The notes: generated from the letters alone by a model not told the origin. Positions 1 through 10,040 are shown, numbered from the stretch's first letter. The stretch is 64,000 bases of DNA from Bin87 sp965116565 (GCA_965116565.1 OZ220699.1:558001-622000), one strand, 5' to 3'. Numbers and translations: made by a program.

Positions 1-188
1 ACATAGTCAAGGTAGAACAGGCCCGACAAACCATAGACCACAGCACCTAGCGGAATCGACGAGAAAAACCAGATGGCGAACACGATCAAAACCGACCAGA
101 CACCCAAGTATGGTCGGGTCAGAAAATATATAAAGGACAACACGGTGGGCACAATGGTGACTAGCGTAACCGGAACAAATTCCATCAT
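1..188 (-). CDS. Integral membrane protein, N-terminal part (runs off window)
   Basis: An open frame of 62 codons begins at ATG 188 (a second ATG follows at once) and continues off the left edge without a stop. A G-rich ribosome-binding stretch (GGGGG) lies a few bases upstream. The peptide is almost wholly hydrophobic, with two likely membrane helices split by a short polar turn (Thr-Arg-Pro-Tyr) near residue 25, so it is probably the start of a polytopic membrane protein. There is too little sequence to name a family. The next recognisable feature upstream of it is transposase debris, so the gene may border an insertion-rich zone. Confidence 0.5.
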   Translation of the reverse strand, partial: MMEFVPVTLVTIVPTVLSFIYFLTRPYLGVWSVLIVFAIWFFSSIPLGAVVYGLSGLFYLDY

Positions 189-559
189 CGTTCCCCCGCC
201 AACGAGCAAAGCGACCCGGAATACGCAGCATTCCAGGCAGGGCGTTGACGCAAGTCAACGCCCCATTCTAGGCTATCAGGGGACCCTGGTGCTCACCAGA
301 GAAGTCCTCGGGGTGACGACAGAGCCGTTCACGGCCCGCACTCGGTGGCTGTACGTGATGCCACGCGCCAAGCCGCTGATCCGGGCGCTGGAGCCCGAGA
401 ACGTGATGCCGTAGGCGGTAGTCAGATGGCTCTCCGTAACCCCAATCCACCGAAAGGGTGAATGTGGCGGCGTGGTGCGGGCATGAGAAAGAGCTCCCGG
501 CTTCGGGGATAATGGTTTTTGAAGCAGAAAACCACCCTGAAACGAGGAGCACCCAATAG
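189..559. other. Non-coding stretch, no gene supported
   Basis: Short frames occur on both strands, but none has a convincing ribosome-binding site or a recognisable protein. The last 80 bases resemble the leader that usually precedes an IS1380-type transposase start, so part of this stretch is probably IS-derived. Confidence 0.4.
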
Positions 560-925
560 ATGCTACCATCCGAGCGGCCCAACCGCATCCAAATCGCCTT
601 CGACGACCATCGCCTGGTGGACAATGTTGGGCTGATCCTGCCGGTGACTTTGGCCTATCATCTTGGCCTGGGTGAGTTGGTGGACCGCCACCTTGACCTG
701 GGGCAGTCCCCTGGGCGAGCCAACGCTGGGATAAGATGCTGACGCTGGTGGCGTCGGCATTGGCTGGAGGTGATTGTATTGACGACGCCGACGCGCTGCG
801 TGCTGGGCAGCACCGAACGGGTGCTGGGTTGCGTGGTCAAGGTGCCGTCCACCCTGGGGACGTTCCTGAGGAGTTTCCGGTGGTGCCGCAAAAGGGGCGG
901 TAAGTGTGGCGGAACTCATTCCCAT
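560..925 (+). pseudogene. IS1380-family transposase relic (N-terminal part, frameshifted)
   Basis: The reading starts at 560 with the N-terminus typical of IS1380 transposases (a Pro-Asn-Arg-Ile-x-x-Ala-Phe-Asp-Asp type motif). The family motif around Asp-Lys-Met-Leu-Thr-Leu-Val appears next but in another frame, and the block Val-Leu-Gly-Cys-Val-Val-Lys then returns to the first frame. Two compensating indels explain this: one near 733-736, in a run of G, and one near 810-815. After about base 890 the similarity is lost, so only the first quarter of a normal ~450-residue transposase remains. It cannot encode an active enzyme. Confidence 0.7.
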
Positions 926-1094
926 GACGGTGCCCGGGGTGGGACGCCTGCTGTGGCAACGCTCCCAGCGTGATGACCTTACAGTAAGGTGGTCGCGTTG
1001 GAGACGGAGGCATCAGGCCCGGGCCCGGCAATCCCATCGCAGGCGACGTCTACAAAACCATGCTGATGATGTGCGACTGTAATATCAATCGGGT

Positions 1095-1175
1095 TTCTTG
1101 TTGTTCCGATAAGGATGACGCGGTGGCTTCCTCCTTGCCGCCCGATTTCCTTACACCACCTCCGGGGACTCGACT
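1095..1175. mobile_element. Detached IS256-type element end
   Basis: About 65 bases here (1106-1170) match, with a few substitutions, the sequence just outside the transposase start of the IS256 relic at 4653-4713. Both contain GGATGACGCGGTGGCTT and end in ACACCACCTCCGGGGACT, which resembles an IS256-family terminal inverted repeat. The two copies have the same orientation. No transposase is attached to this copy, so it is a solo end left by deletion or recombination. Confidence 0.6.
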
Positions 1176-1667
1176 GTGATCCGGGTACGAACAGAGCGGC
1201 GACGAATAGCCGGGAAACGGGCAGGGCGGCGATTCGAAGGCATCCAAGCTGGCTGAACGGGGTGGATGGACCCACGATGTGATCAGCCAAAGTTTGGGTC
1301 GGCGCCGGCTCGTCGTCCTGGCCCGACGACTCACGACGTTGTGTGGAAAGGGACCGTGCCAAGACTCGGCATTCCTTGCCCCCGTTTTGTCCACGATCCT
1401 AACATTGATCCCGGATCGGTTGTTGGGGGTCAGGCCAGATACGGCGGTGGTTCTTTGCATGTGCCGGGCCCACTGCTCCACCCGCACACTCCCCTGGGTT
1501 TCCTGGACACTGCATCGCCGGCCGCCCCCGCTGTCCTCGTGAGCCATCGTTGCGTCGGAGCCTCGAACCCTGGTATTGCCGACGTGAAGCGATACCGGGA
1601 TAATGTATGGAGCTACAGTCCCCAATCTGGGTTTCCGCACACTTCCGTTGGAGTTCTGAGCACACAT
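1176..1667. other. Upstream region of the XRE membrane regulator
   Basis: No supported gene. The frame of the downstream gene stays open back to 1266, but the extra residues are Pro/Arg-rich and without a ribosome-binding site, so they are judged non-coding. A promoter candidate lies at 1576-1604. Confidence 0.4.
1576..1604 (+). promoter_or_regulatory. Sigma-70-like promoter candidate for the XRE membrane regulator
   Basis: TTGCCG at 1576-1581, a 17-base spacer, and GATAAT at 1599-1604. The -10 box differs from consensus at one base. It would give a leader of about 55 bases before the start at 1668. Confidence 0.35.
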
Positions 1668-3122
1668 ATGTCTTTGCAACGGGATTTGCAACGCGCCAGG
1701 TTTGCCCAAGTCGGTTTCGTCATGCGGGCGTATCGGGAGAGCTATGTAGATGCCAGCGGGCGGCGAGGGGTGAGCCAGGAGCAGTTGCTGCAGCGCATGG
1801 CGGAGGCGGACGGAGGAGCGGGCGCCAGGTTTAGCCACGCCACCGTCTCACGCTGGGAGGCGGGGTCCGTGCGGCCTAGCGTGGACCGGATGAGGACCTT
1901 CGGCAAGGCGCTGGAACTGTCCGATACCGAGGTTGCCGGCCTGATCCTGATGGCCGGCCTGGCTCCCGATTTCGAGACCGCCGCCGAGCAGATCGGGATG
2001 CCTGTCGACGGGCCGGAGTTGGTCAACGACACGGAGCATGATCTCACCGTTGGCGACAATCCGACGGAGGGCGCTGAGGTACCGCACACCGATGGCGCGG
2101 TACCGCCAATGCGGTCGGCGCTGGGCCTGCTGGGATACCGCGTCTTGCCGCTCGCGCTGTTTGTGGTAGCGCTCGGGTATGCTTTCGGCGCGGTGGGCTG
2201 GAGCGCTCCCTGGATGCCGGTGGCATACGTGTGCGCCACCGTCGGCATCGTGCTGGCCCAGGGACTGATCTGGCCGGACCGCACGGCCGGCTTGCGGGAT
2301 TTCCTCTGGGTGTCGCTGTTCTTCGTGCTGGCGATACCGTCGCTGCAATTTGCCTTTCTCGACATGGACCACTACGGATTCTACCGGGTGGGGGACTTCG
2401 CCGGCACCCACCTCCCGTACATGCTGGCCCTGCTGGTCAGCTTGGCCGCGGCCGGAGTGTCAGGGGTGGTGTTTCACATCCTGTCGGCATGGCGGAACTC
2501 CGCGCGAGGGATGACCGACAGCGCTATCTCCCGGGCGGTTTGGAAGGTGATTCCGGCCGTCCTGGCGTCCTACGCGGTGGTTGTGGTGTTGTCCAACGTT
2601 TCGGCCTGGATCCAGTCGGCGGTGGCCCTGGCCTTCATAGCTCTCGTGTTCACCCAAATGCTGGTCCTGCGCGACTCGTCGGTGAACCCGAGCCAGGTAC
2701 AGCGCCGTTTCCTGCTTCACGCCACTTTCATCGCGGCTTTTGTCTGCGCGATCCTGGGACTGGCGACGATCTTGACGATATACCTGCTGCCCGACGTGCC
2801 TCGGGTGCTGCCGGACCATAACCTGCTGGTTTCGTGGGAGATCGACTTCGACGCGCTTGGCTTCACGCGCAAGGAGGCGCTGGAACGACTGAACCTCGGA
2901 TACATGTGGCACGCGATGTGCATGTTCCTGTACATGACGCTGGTCGTCGGCGGTAGCGTGGTGACAGCGGTCTTCCGGCTGTCGGACGGCGACGACGCGG
3001 GTCCCGACGCGGTGCACGCTGGCGTCCCCGGTCCCGTGACGGCAGGGGAGTCGGGTGAGACCCCGCGCGTCCGGCCGGCACGTTGGCTGGGACCTGTTCT
3101 CGCGATGGGCAGATGGACCTGA
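1668..3122 (+). CDS. Membrane-anchored XRE-family transcriptional regulator
   Basis: The 484-residue product begins with a cytoplasmic helix-turn-helix of XRE type (about residues 10-75, with the typical Val-Ser-Arg-Trp-Glu-Ala-Gly recognition segment). An acidic linker follows, then about eight hydrophobic helices from residue 145 to 440 and a short Pro-rich tail. This architecture suggests a one-component regulator that senses something in or across the membrane. The ATG at 1668 was chosen because the HTH begins right after it and the upstream open frame lacks coding character. It lies between two IS relics with no partner gene. Its ligand and targets cannot be read from the sequence. Confidence 0.75.
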   Translation: MSLQRDLQRARFAQVGFVMRAYRESYVDASGRRGVSQEQLLQRMAEADGGAGARFSHATVSRWEAGSVRPSVDRMRTFGKALELSDTEVAGLILMAGLAPDFETAAEQIGMPVDGPELVNDTEHDLTVGDNPTEGAEVPHTDGAVPPMRSALGLLGYRVLPLALFVVALGYAFGAVGWSAPWMPVAYVCATVGIVLAQGLIWPDRTAGLRDFLWVSLFFVLAIPSLQFAFLDMDHYGFYRVGDFAGTHLPYMLALLVSLAAAGVSGVVFHILSAWRNSARGMTDSAISRAVWKVIPAVLASYAVVVVLSNVSAWIQSAVALAFIALVFTQMLVLRDSSVNPSQVQRRFLLHATFIAAFVCAILGLATILTIYLLPDVPRVLPDHNLLVSWEIDFDALGFTRKEALERLNLGYMWHAMCMFLYMTLVVGGSVVTAVFRLSDGDDAGPDAVHAGVPGPVTAGESGETPRVRPARWLGPVLAMGRWT

Positions 3123-3685
3123 GCGGCGCCCTTCCCGCTGCGTTCGCGTACCCGGTCGTTTCCCCGGGACGCCATCCAGGCGTGAGCCGCCGGCAGTTGT
3201 CCCATCCGCCGTACGTTCTTCGGCGCCGTCCAGCGGCATCGGCCGCGGGGCCCGGTCACGACCCAATTTGCCATGACCGCTGGTTACTTTGCGGAGTGCT
3301 GAACGGGCTGGAGATGCGTGCACATCGTCCCGCGCCGCGTCCATTTTGCGACATTCCGGGACAGACGTCGCCGCAAGGACTATGGCATCCCCTATGATGT
3401 GGCGCTGCCGTGGCGATATCGGTCCTGTCGTCATATTAACCTTTCAATGTATGGCACACCACAGAGATGCTCCGCGTGGAGCCGTTGGCCGGGAGGAGGG
3501 AAAGCCCGGACCATCGGAGGAGGGAGAGGTTCAGCCAGTTCAGCCGCTGGATACTTGGCGGGAAAATCGTGCGGGTCGGGGTCAAATTGGGATTGCGGTG
3601 CTCGCGGTTTGGTCATGGCGCTGGACGACCCTCAGGAGGGGCGCCGCCCTGCCTGTGGGAGCTAAGGTCCGGCCAGCCGGTCGGG
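3123..3685. other. Intergenic stretch between regulator and IS256 relic
   Basis: No gene, RNA or clear hairpin was recognised. Several overlapping frames exist on both strands, but none has a credible start or product. Confidence 0.35.
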
Positions 3686-4715
3686 TTAATTCCCGTCATG
3701 TATTGGGATAAGCGACATCCTCGTTGTTGTTCCAGCTGCCGCCGGCAGGATGTTGGTCGCCGGCGAGGTGTCGGTGTCGAGGCTCAGGTAGCGGCGGCCT
3801 TCGGCCCATTCGTCATGCTGTTCGGCCAGCGCCGCGCCCACCAGACGCTGAGCGGCGGCCCGGTCGGGGAAGATGCCCACCTTCCCTACAGGGACAGGCT
3901 CTGGTGGGCATCGGAGACGACCAGCTCTACCCCGCTGAGATCTCTGGAGTTGAGCGAGCGCAGGAAGGCCAGCCAATAAAGACGCCGTCCTCGCTGGCGC
4001 CCACGTCCATGCCCAACACCTCCCGCTGACCCCGAGCGTTCACACCGGTGGCCACCACCACGCTGACGTTGACGATCCGACCGCCTTCACGGACTTTCTG
4101 GGTGAGCGCGTCCAGCCACACTTAGGGATAGGGACCGCCCTCCAGGGGTGGTCCCGGAAAATTCTCCACCACCTGGCCCAGGTCTCGGCACATGCGCGAC
4201 ACCTGGCTCCTGGACATGCCATCGCAGCCCAGGGACTTGAGCAGATCATCAACGCTCCTGGTGGACACCTCTTCCACGTAGGCCTGCTGGACCACCGCCA
4301 GCAACGCCATCTTGCCGCGTCGCCTGAGTTCCAGTCCGCCTCCAGGGGGGAGTAGCTGCCCTTCCTGATCTTCGGGATGCGCAGTTCCATCGTCCCCACC
4401 CGAGTGTCCCAAACTCGGCTGCGGTAGCCGTTGCGGTGGGTGATACGCGCCGGGTTTGGCGCTCATCGTGTTCAGCGCCGACTGCGCCGATACCTCGGCA
4501 TCCATTGTCCCCTCAACCAGCACGCGCAGGGTTTCCCGCGGATAGTCTACGTCGCTGGTCCCCGCCGCGCTTGCGTGGTAGTTCCAAATGGTCCATTCTG
4601 CCCTTGGCCATCGCGGTCCTCCCTCATCGGTTTGGTTGTAGTTCTGACAGGGATGACGCGGTGGCTTTCTTCCTGCCACGCGATTTTTCTTACACCACCT
4701 CCGGGGACTCTACTG
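3660..4715 (-). mobile_element. IS256-family insertion sequence, decayed
   Basis: The element comprises a broken Mutator-type transposase on the minus strand (3686-4611) and, beyond its 5' end, an element terminus ending near ACCACCTCCGGGGACT at about 4713. The same terminus occurs alone at 1106-1170. A related fragment of the transposase 3' end occurs at 39845-39915. No target-site duplication could be recognised. Confidence 0.65.
3686..4611 (-). pseudogene. IS256-family (Mutator-type) transposase, multiply frameshifted
   Basis: Read on the minus strand from ATG 4611, successive pieces in different frames give the family's usual blocks in order. These are Thr-Leu-Arg-Val-Leu-Val-Glu-Gly-Thr-Met-Asp-Ala-Glu-Val; Val-Gly-Thr-Met-Glu-Leu-Arg-Ile-Pro-Lys-Ile-Arg; Ser-Thr-Arg-Ser-Val-Asp-Asp-Leu; the catalytic-core piece Val-Trp-Leu-Asp-Ala; and Asn-Val-Ser-Val-Val-Val-Ala-Thr-Gly-Val-Asn. 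The C-terminal tail ends at a TAA at 3688-3686. At least four frame changes and an internal deletion after the Val-Gly-Ala-Ser-Glu-Asp-Gly block shorten it well below the usual ~400 residues. It cannot be active. Confidence 0.8.
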
Positions 4716-5748
4716 GCCTCCGCACAGGTCATTCCTTTTGGGCCCTGAAAGCGTCGCGCGTCGCCTAGGGCGTCAACCCGGATCCATTGAGGCCATCCGC
4801 AAGGTGTTTGCCATCGACAACCAAGACGCACAATCGATGCGGCCAATGTATCAGGCGAAAAGTATCGGTGAACGACTCGAACAGGCGATTGTCCGTTTTG
4901 GAGTGCGGACGGACATTTGACGCTCGGAGCTCTACGATATGTACGGGCGAATTCGCCTGTGGCGGGACACGGATATTGCGCGACCCCGCCGATATTTTAG
5001 GGACCTCCCGAATAGTCGGAGGCGAAGAGAGGGAACATGCTGCAAGGGACAGCGACCGCATAACGACAAGCCCCGTCATTCTGGGGGCACCGGCTGGCCG
5101 CCATGGCGCATGGCGCGTCGGGCACGCCATTTTTTAACCCGGTTGGGCAGTGACCAACTCCGGGAATACGGTTTTCTCCCACCTACGCCGGCTTCGGTTT
5201 GGCCGTGACGTAACGCGCGGCTGGCATGCCGATTGGGTGCGCCGGTGGGGAGGTCGCCACCTGGCCTTGTCCGATGAGATGGGTCATGAAATGCAGGACC
5301 GGAAACCTCTGGACCGCGGGGATTCATAACATTTAAGGAGGACTCCATGAGTCGATTTTCCGCCAAATTTCGTTGGAATAAATCCGCAGGCTGGATTGCA
5401 CCGGAACCTGGATTGGTCTAGCGATCCTGGCGCACAAACCGGCGCGGATGTGCTGGCGCCTCTGTCCATCTCACCGTAGGGCCGCCTCAGCGCCAGCAGC
5501 GCGGAACTGATATTCACGCCGGACAATCGGGCCACACCCAGGGCACAACCTCGTCATCTTGGGTGTCCGGCGCGACATTAGCCATCAAGCCGAGGCGGAC
5601 AGCCCTACTCCACTTCTCAAACACGCAAATCCCTAATTGAGGGAGGTTCCTGTGCAGCTATAACCACCGTTCCAACTTCCAAATGTTTCTTGAGCAAGGC
5701 CATGGCCGGGGCAACCATAACTGACCCGGCGGATAAGGAAGGAAACCT
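4716..5748. other. Long intergenic region before the large surface protein
   Basis: No recognisable gene apart from one short open frame with a strong ribosome-binding site at 5347-5421. Bases 5078-5100 contain a CCGTCATTCTGGGGG fragment like the ends of common dispersed repeats. The last 25 bases contain the AAGGAAGG ribosome-binding site of the gene starting at 5749. Confidence 0.35.
5347..5421 (+). CDS. Very short open frame with strong ribosome-binding site (24 residues)
   Basis: TTAAGGAGGACTCC directly precedes the ATG at 5347, an almost ideal ribosome-binding site and spacing. The frame stops after 24 residues (TAG 5419-5421). The peptide is basic at its start but has no hydrophobic core, so it is not an obvious signal peptide. 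It may be the beheaded start of a lost gene, or a leader peptide. No family is recognised. Confidence 0.3.
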   Translation: MSRFSAKFRWNKSAGWIAPEPGLV

Positions 5749-8700
5749 GTGTTCACCACCATAATTACAGGATCGAAAACAATTCAATCGACGATACCGA
5801 TTTCAGTCTCAATACTCATTTGCATCGCGCTGTTTTTCCTCACCGGACACGACACGGTCAACGCCGGCGTGAACGCGCACGATCGCGGTTTCGACGTCGG
5901 ATCCCAGCACGACAAGCCGGAAGGGGTGTGGTCCGACGGGGAGACCATGTGGATATTGGACGACAGGCGCAGGAAAAGCGAGCTGATTGCCTACCGGTTG
6001 GCAACGGGCGCCCGTCTGCCAGACAAAGACATTGACCTCTCCGGCAACAACGCCAAACCGCAGGGGATAACGTCCGACGGCACCATCATGTGGGTCGCCG
6101 ACTGGGACGATAGAAAGATCTACGCGTACGACATCGATACGCAATCCCGCGTGCCCAACCGGGATATCGCCCTGACGGGCAGCAACGACGCTCCGCGGGG
6201 CATTGCCACCGACACTCACCATATGTTTGTCGTCGACTACGAGGACAAAAAGGTGTACGTGTACCTGCTGTCCAACGGGCAATACCTGTCGACAATAACG
6301 TTCGCTCTGCACGGCAACAACGATCATCCCTGGGGAATCTGGTCACCACCACGATCCGGTTCCAGTGAGTTATGGGTCACAGACCACTCAGACGACATCG
6401 TGTACCGGTACGATTACGTTCGGGACACGCGCGACCCGGCGTTTCGACTTCCCGTCGGCAGCGGGGACCCCAAGGGCATCTGGTCTGATGAAAAACACTT
6501 CTGGATCGTGGACGATGATGACGATCACGTCTACGCGGTGACCTACGAGGGTTTCAGGCAGCAGAGCGACGACATCTCCATCTCCGGAACCACTGAACCC
6601 ACGGGCGCCTGGACGGACGGAACGACCATCTGGGTCGGGAACAAAGGGGTAACTCACGACACTCTGCTCGCCTACGATCTGAGCGACGGGTCTCCCACGA
6701 ACCCGAATTTCTTCCTGACGGACAACAACGAAGACCCGGTCGCCATGTGGTCGGACGGCGCTCACATCTGGGTCTGCGACGCGGATGACAGTCTGCTGTA
6801 CGCCTATGAGAAAGACCAGATCGGGGCTCACAGCCCGTCTAATCTGAAAACGCTGGACTCCGAGAATGCGAACCCCACCGGCATCTGGTCAGACGGAAAT
6901 GTGATGTGGGTAGCGGACAAGTCCGACGACAAGCTCTACGCCTATGAGTGGCCCCAGATGACGCGCCACGAAACCCGGGACATTACCCTGGATTCCGGCA
7001 ATGACAATCCGGGCAACATCTGGTCCGACGGCGTGCACATCTGGGTATTCGACAGGACCCGCAAGAACGCGTACGCCTACAGCCTGGACGACGGTGTCCG
7101 TCAACAGTCCCAGGAATTCCGCCCGGCCCCGCAAAATGACCGCTTCAGCGGGGGCATGACCGGCTACCGCCAACGCGTGTGGATACTGGACACCCGGGAC
7201 GAAAAACTGTACGCCTACTTCAAGCTCAACACCGAGCCTTCGTTCACCGCCGATTCGGTCCGGTTCGAAATACATTACAGCCTGCCCGTGACCGGCCTGG
7301 TTGGCGCGCTGCCCGAGGCCACCGACGCAGACGGCGATTCGCTGACCTACCAACTCATGGGCGCGGATTCCAGTCGATTCTACATCGACCACAATCTCCG
7401 TATCCGTAGCGGCGTTGGCGCGACATTCACGGCGGGCGAAAGCCTTTCGTTTGAAGCCACAGTCCACGACGGCAAGAGTCAGATAAACAGGACCAATCAC
7501 AACGCCGACGACTACGCGACAATATACGTGGACGTGCTCCATAACGCCGACCCCGAATTCGGCGTCCCCAACGTCGAATCGTTCACGGTTCCGGAAAACG
7601 CTTCGGAGGCTGACGTGATCGCCGATCTGGACGTTACCGATCCGGACGGGGATACCCTGATATACGGGATAGACGCCTCGTCGACGCATCCTTTCCAGGT
7701 GACCGACGGGCAGATCAAGCTGAAAGCGGGCGAGACCCTCGATTACGAAGGCACGACTTCTTACGACCTGATCGTCCGGGTGAGGGACGACAAGGACGAC
7801 AACGGCGGGGTGGACACCGGTTGGGACGACGATATCTCCATCCCCATCGAGGTGACCAACGTCGATGAAGCCGGAACCGTTACGCTGGGATCCAACAACC
7901 CCGAGGTCGATGTCTCGCTGTCCGCATCCCTCACCGATCCCGACGGCTCCATCTCCGACCTCGCCTGGCAATGGCAGAGGGCGGATACCGCCGATGCCAC
8001 AACGTGGACCGATATCAGCGGAGCCACGGCGAGCAGTTACACGCCGGCCTCGGGTGATGCCGGGAAGTACATCAGGGCTCGGGCATCCTACGACGACGGC
8101 GAAGGAACGGACAAGACGGCGGTGGGCACGGCGAGCAACGCGGTATTGGCCGAAACCCCCACCAACCGGTCGCCGTCCTTCACGGAGGGCTCGACGGCCA
8201 CACGGTCAGTCGGCGAGGACGGGGCGGACGGCGATTTCGTCGGCGAGCCGATTACCGCCACCGACCCGGACATGGACGACACCTTGGCCTATCGCCTGAT
8301 TGGCGCGCACGCCAATCGATTCGGCATAGATTTCAATACGGGCCAGATTTTCCTCAAGGTGCAGGCATTTTTGAATTACGAGCGCCAGGCCTCCTACACT
8401 GTCAACGTGCGAGTCCGAGACAGTAAGGACGCCGACGGCGAAGACGACATCCTGTGGGATGCCTTTATCGACGTCACGATCAACGTGATCGACGTGGACG
8501 AACCAGGCGAAATCGAGTTCGACAGCGACCACCCACAGGTGGGCACGGAGTTTTCCGCGCACCTGGACGACGAGGACCTCCCGATCAGCAACCTCTCATG
8601 GCAGTGGCAGACCGCTGACACGGCTGATGCCACCGACTGGGTGGACATTGACGGCGCCACCACCGCGGATTACACACCCTTGTTTGCCGATCACGGGAAA

Positions 8701-9639
8701 TTCCTGCGCGCTCAGGCAACCTACGACGACAAACACGGCACGGGCAAAACCGTTCACGGGACATCGCCCAACGCGGTCCCGCAGCGGTCGGCGAATCGGC
8801 CTCCTGAATTCGACGAAGGGGCGACGACCACCAGGTCCGTGAGCGAAGCTGCAGTCACCGGCACGCGGTTGGGCGCCGCTGTGGTCGCGTCGGATGCCGA
8901 CGGCGATGCGTTGACCTACTCGCTGGCTACTGGCAACGACTCCGCAAAATTCACCGTTGACTCATCCACCGGAGAACTGGAGGTTGCTGCCGGCGCCTTG
9001 CTGGATTTCGAGACCGGGTCGTCTTTGTCCGTGGTTGTGCAGGTAACGGACGGCCTGGACACAGGCCACAATTCCGATACGACAATAGACGACACCATCA
9101 CCGTGACGGTCAGCTTGATCAACGCCGATGAGCCGGGCAAGGTGAGCCTGTCAACATCGCGGCCTCAGTTCGACGAAGCCATCACAGCCACGCTCACGGA
9201 CCCCGACGGCGGGGAAACCTCCATCACCTGGCAATGGGCCAAGTCATACGACTCGGGCAACACCTGGACCGACCTGGAGGGCGAAACATCCGACACCTAC
9301 ACGCCGGTTACGGAGGATGAGGGCGCACTGCTGCGCGCCACGGCGAGCTATGCCGATGCCGAGGGGTTGGGCAAGAGCGCAAATGCCGTGAGCCATGAAA
9401 AGGTGACAGGCAGCGGCAATGCAGAGGCTCAACAAAACCCGTCAACTCCTGAACCGAACTTCTATGACCGTTGCCTCCGCGACATGCTCGCCGGCTCCGT
9501 TGCCAATTGCGGCAGGGACAGCTTCGCGTCGTTCCGAGTTGAACTGGACGGACGCTACATCATCAACTGGAGCGAAGGAACGCCGCTCACCCTGACGTTA
9601 CGGGTTACACCATCTTCATCAACGAGTTCGTGTACATGA
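5749..9639 (+). CDS. Large secreted propeller / cadherin-like repeat protein (main part)
   Basis: The protein starts at GTG 5749, seven bases after AAGGAAGG. Residues 1-40 form a signal peptide with a long hydrophobic core. Residues 45-490 carry about ten ~45-residue repeats built on Gly-Ile-Trp-Ser-Asp-Gly-x-x-Met-Trp-Val and Leu-Tyr-Ala-Tyr, suggesting a beta-propeller. Residues 500-1240 alternate cadherin-like blocks (Ala-Thr-Asp-Pro-Asp-x-Asp, Val-x-Val-Arg-Asp) with Ig-like blocks (Trp-Gln-Trp-Gln, Ser-Tyr-Thr-Pro, Tyr-Asp-Asp-Gly). The many Asp residues fit calcium-stabilised folds. The frame ends at 9639 only after a shift near 9590; the natural C-terminus continues in another frame (9590-10040). 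It is probably an adhesion or carbohydrate-contact protein; its target is unknown. Confidence 0.8.
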   Translation: MFTTIITGSKTIQSTIPISVSILICIALFFLTGHDTVNAGVNAHDRGFDVGSQHDKPEGVWSDGETMWILDDRRRKSELIAYRLATGARLPDKDIDLSGNNAKPQGITSDGTIMWVADWDDRKIYAYDIDTQSRVPNRDIALTGSNDAPRGIATDTHHMFVVDYEDKKVYVYLLSNGQYLSTITFALHGNNDHPWGIWSPPRSGSSELWVTDHSDDIVYRYDYVRDTRDPAFRLPVGSGDPKGIWSDEKHFWIVDDDDDHVYAVTYEGFRQQSDDISISGTTEPTGAWTDGTTIWVGNKGVTHDTLLAYDLSDGSPTNPNFFLTDNNEDPVAMWSDGAHIWVCDADDSLLYAYEKDQIGAHSPSNLKTLDSENANPTGIWSDGNVMWVADKSDDKLYAYEWPQMTRHETRDITLDSGNDNPGNIWSDGVHIWVFDRTRKNAYAYSLDDGVRQQSQEFRPAPQNDRFSGGMTGYRQRVWILDTRDEKLYAYFKLNTEPSFTADSVRFEIHYSLPVTGLVGALPEATDADGDSLTYQLMGADSSRFYIDHNLRIRSGVGATFTAGESLSFEATVHDGKSQINRTNHNADDYATIYVDVLHNADPEFGVPNVESFTVPENASEADVIADLDVTDPDGDTLIYGIDASSTHPFQVTDGQIKLKAGETLDYEGTTSYDLIVRVRDDKDDNGGVDTGWDDDISIPIEVTNVDEAGTVTLGSNNPEVDVSLSASLTDPDGSISDLAWQWQRADTADATTWTDISGATASSYTPASGDAGKYIRARASYDDGEGTDKTAVGTASNAVLAETPTNRSPSFTEGSTATRSVGEDGADGDFVGEPITATDPDMDDTLAYRLIGAHANRFGIDFNTGQIFLKVQAFLNYERQASYTVNVRVRDSKDADGEDDILWDAFIDVTINVIDVDEPGEIEFDSDHPQVGTEFSAHLDDEDLPISNLSWQWQTADTADATDWVDIDGATTADYTPLFADHGKFLRAQATYDDKHGTGKTVHGTSPNAVPQRSANRPPEFDEGATTTRSVSEAAVTGTRLGAAVVASDADGDALTYSLATGNDSAKFTVDSSTGELEVAAGALLDFETGSSLSVVVQVTDGLDTGHNSDTTIDDTITVTVSLINADEPGKVSLSTSRPQFDEAITATLTDPDGGETSITWQWAKSYDSGNTWTDLEGETSDTYTPVTEDEGALLRATASYADAEGLGKSANAVSHEKVTGSGNAEAQQNPSTPEPNFYDRCLRDMLAGSVANCGRDSFASFRVELDGRYIINWSEGTPLTLTLRVTPSSSTSSCT

Positions 9640-10040
9640 AATACTACGTTGGCAATACAGAGGTGATCTATGATGATCTGGCTGACGTTTACGAAAGCTG
9701 CCGGTTCGCTGACAACCGCTGGCATTGCCAGGGCCCCCTGAAATCCAACTACTATCAGGATATGAGCGGAAATCCCACTCGGATGCGCGTGGTGGCGTTG
9801 GATGTCGACCACACCGAACTCAGTGCCAACCTTGAAGCCCCGGGACGTTGGATGTCAGACCAGAGTTTCCATCGCTGGAGCGGCGACGAAACCGACCCCA
9901 ACAACGAACCCACAGCGGTCACCTACCGTAGGCTCAAATTGGAAATGGACCTCTATCACTTCCGGGCCCACGGTGGAAGCGCAGGAGGGGGAACCGTGCT
10001 GATCGACGGGGCCAACGGCTTCGATGAGCTACCCGAATAA
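9630..10040 (+). pseudogene. Frameshifted C-terminal continuation of the large surface protein
   Basis: From about 9588 a second frame reads smoothly as a fibronectin-III-like strand pattern (His-Pro-Asp-Val-Thr-Gly-Tyr-Thr-Ile) and continues to TAA 10038-10040. Inserting one base near 9586-9592 would join it to the upstream protein. The first Met of the open part is at 9636, but no ribosome-binding site precedes it, so independent translation is unlikely. Its final ~60 residues contain a Phe-His-Arg-Trp-Ser-Gly-Asp-Glu motif that is repeated in the next segment. It is read here as part of the 5749 gene, cut off by a one-base indel or a sequence error. Confidence 0.6.

Noticed and set aside
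900..1060. A Thr-Val-Pro-Gly-Val-Gly peptide resembling an IS110 transposase helix-hairpin-helix
   Set aside because: Only one short motif with no continuation in any frame; not enough to call another IS.
1266..1667. N-terminal extension of the XRE regulator
   Set aside because: Open but Pro/Arg-rich, no ribosome-binding site, and it would put 134 disordered residues ahead of a domain normally at the N-terminus.
6889..7971. Long minus-strand open frame (360 codons) inside the surface-protein gene
   Set aside because: It is the complement of Asp/Gly-rich repeats; it has no start signal and a composition of mirror-image codons. The plus frame has a signal peptide and repeats.
9580..9640. Programmed ribosomal frameshift in the surface protein
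   Set aside because: No slippery heptamer or following stem-loop was seen; a simple one-base indel explains the change better.
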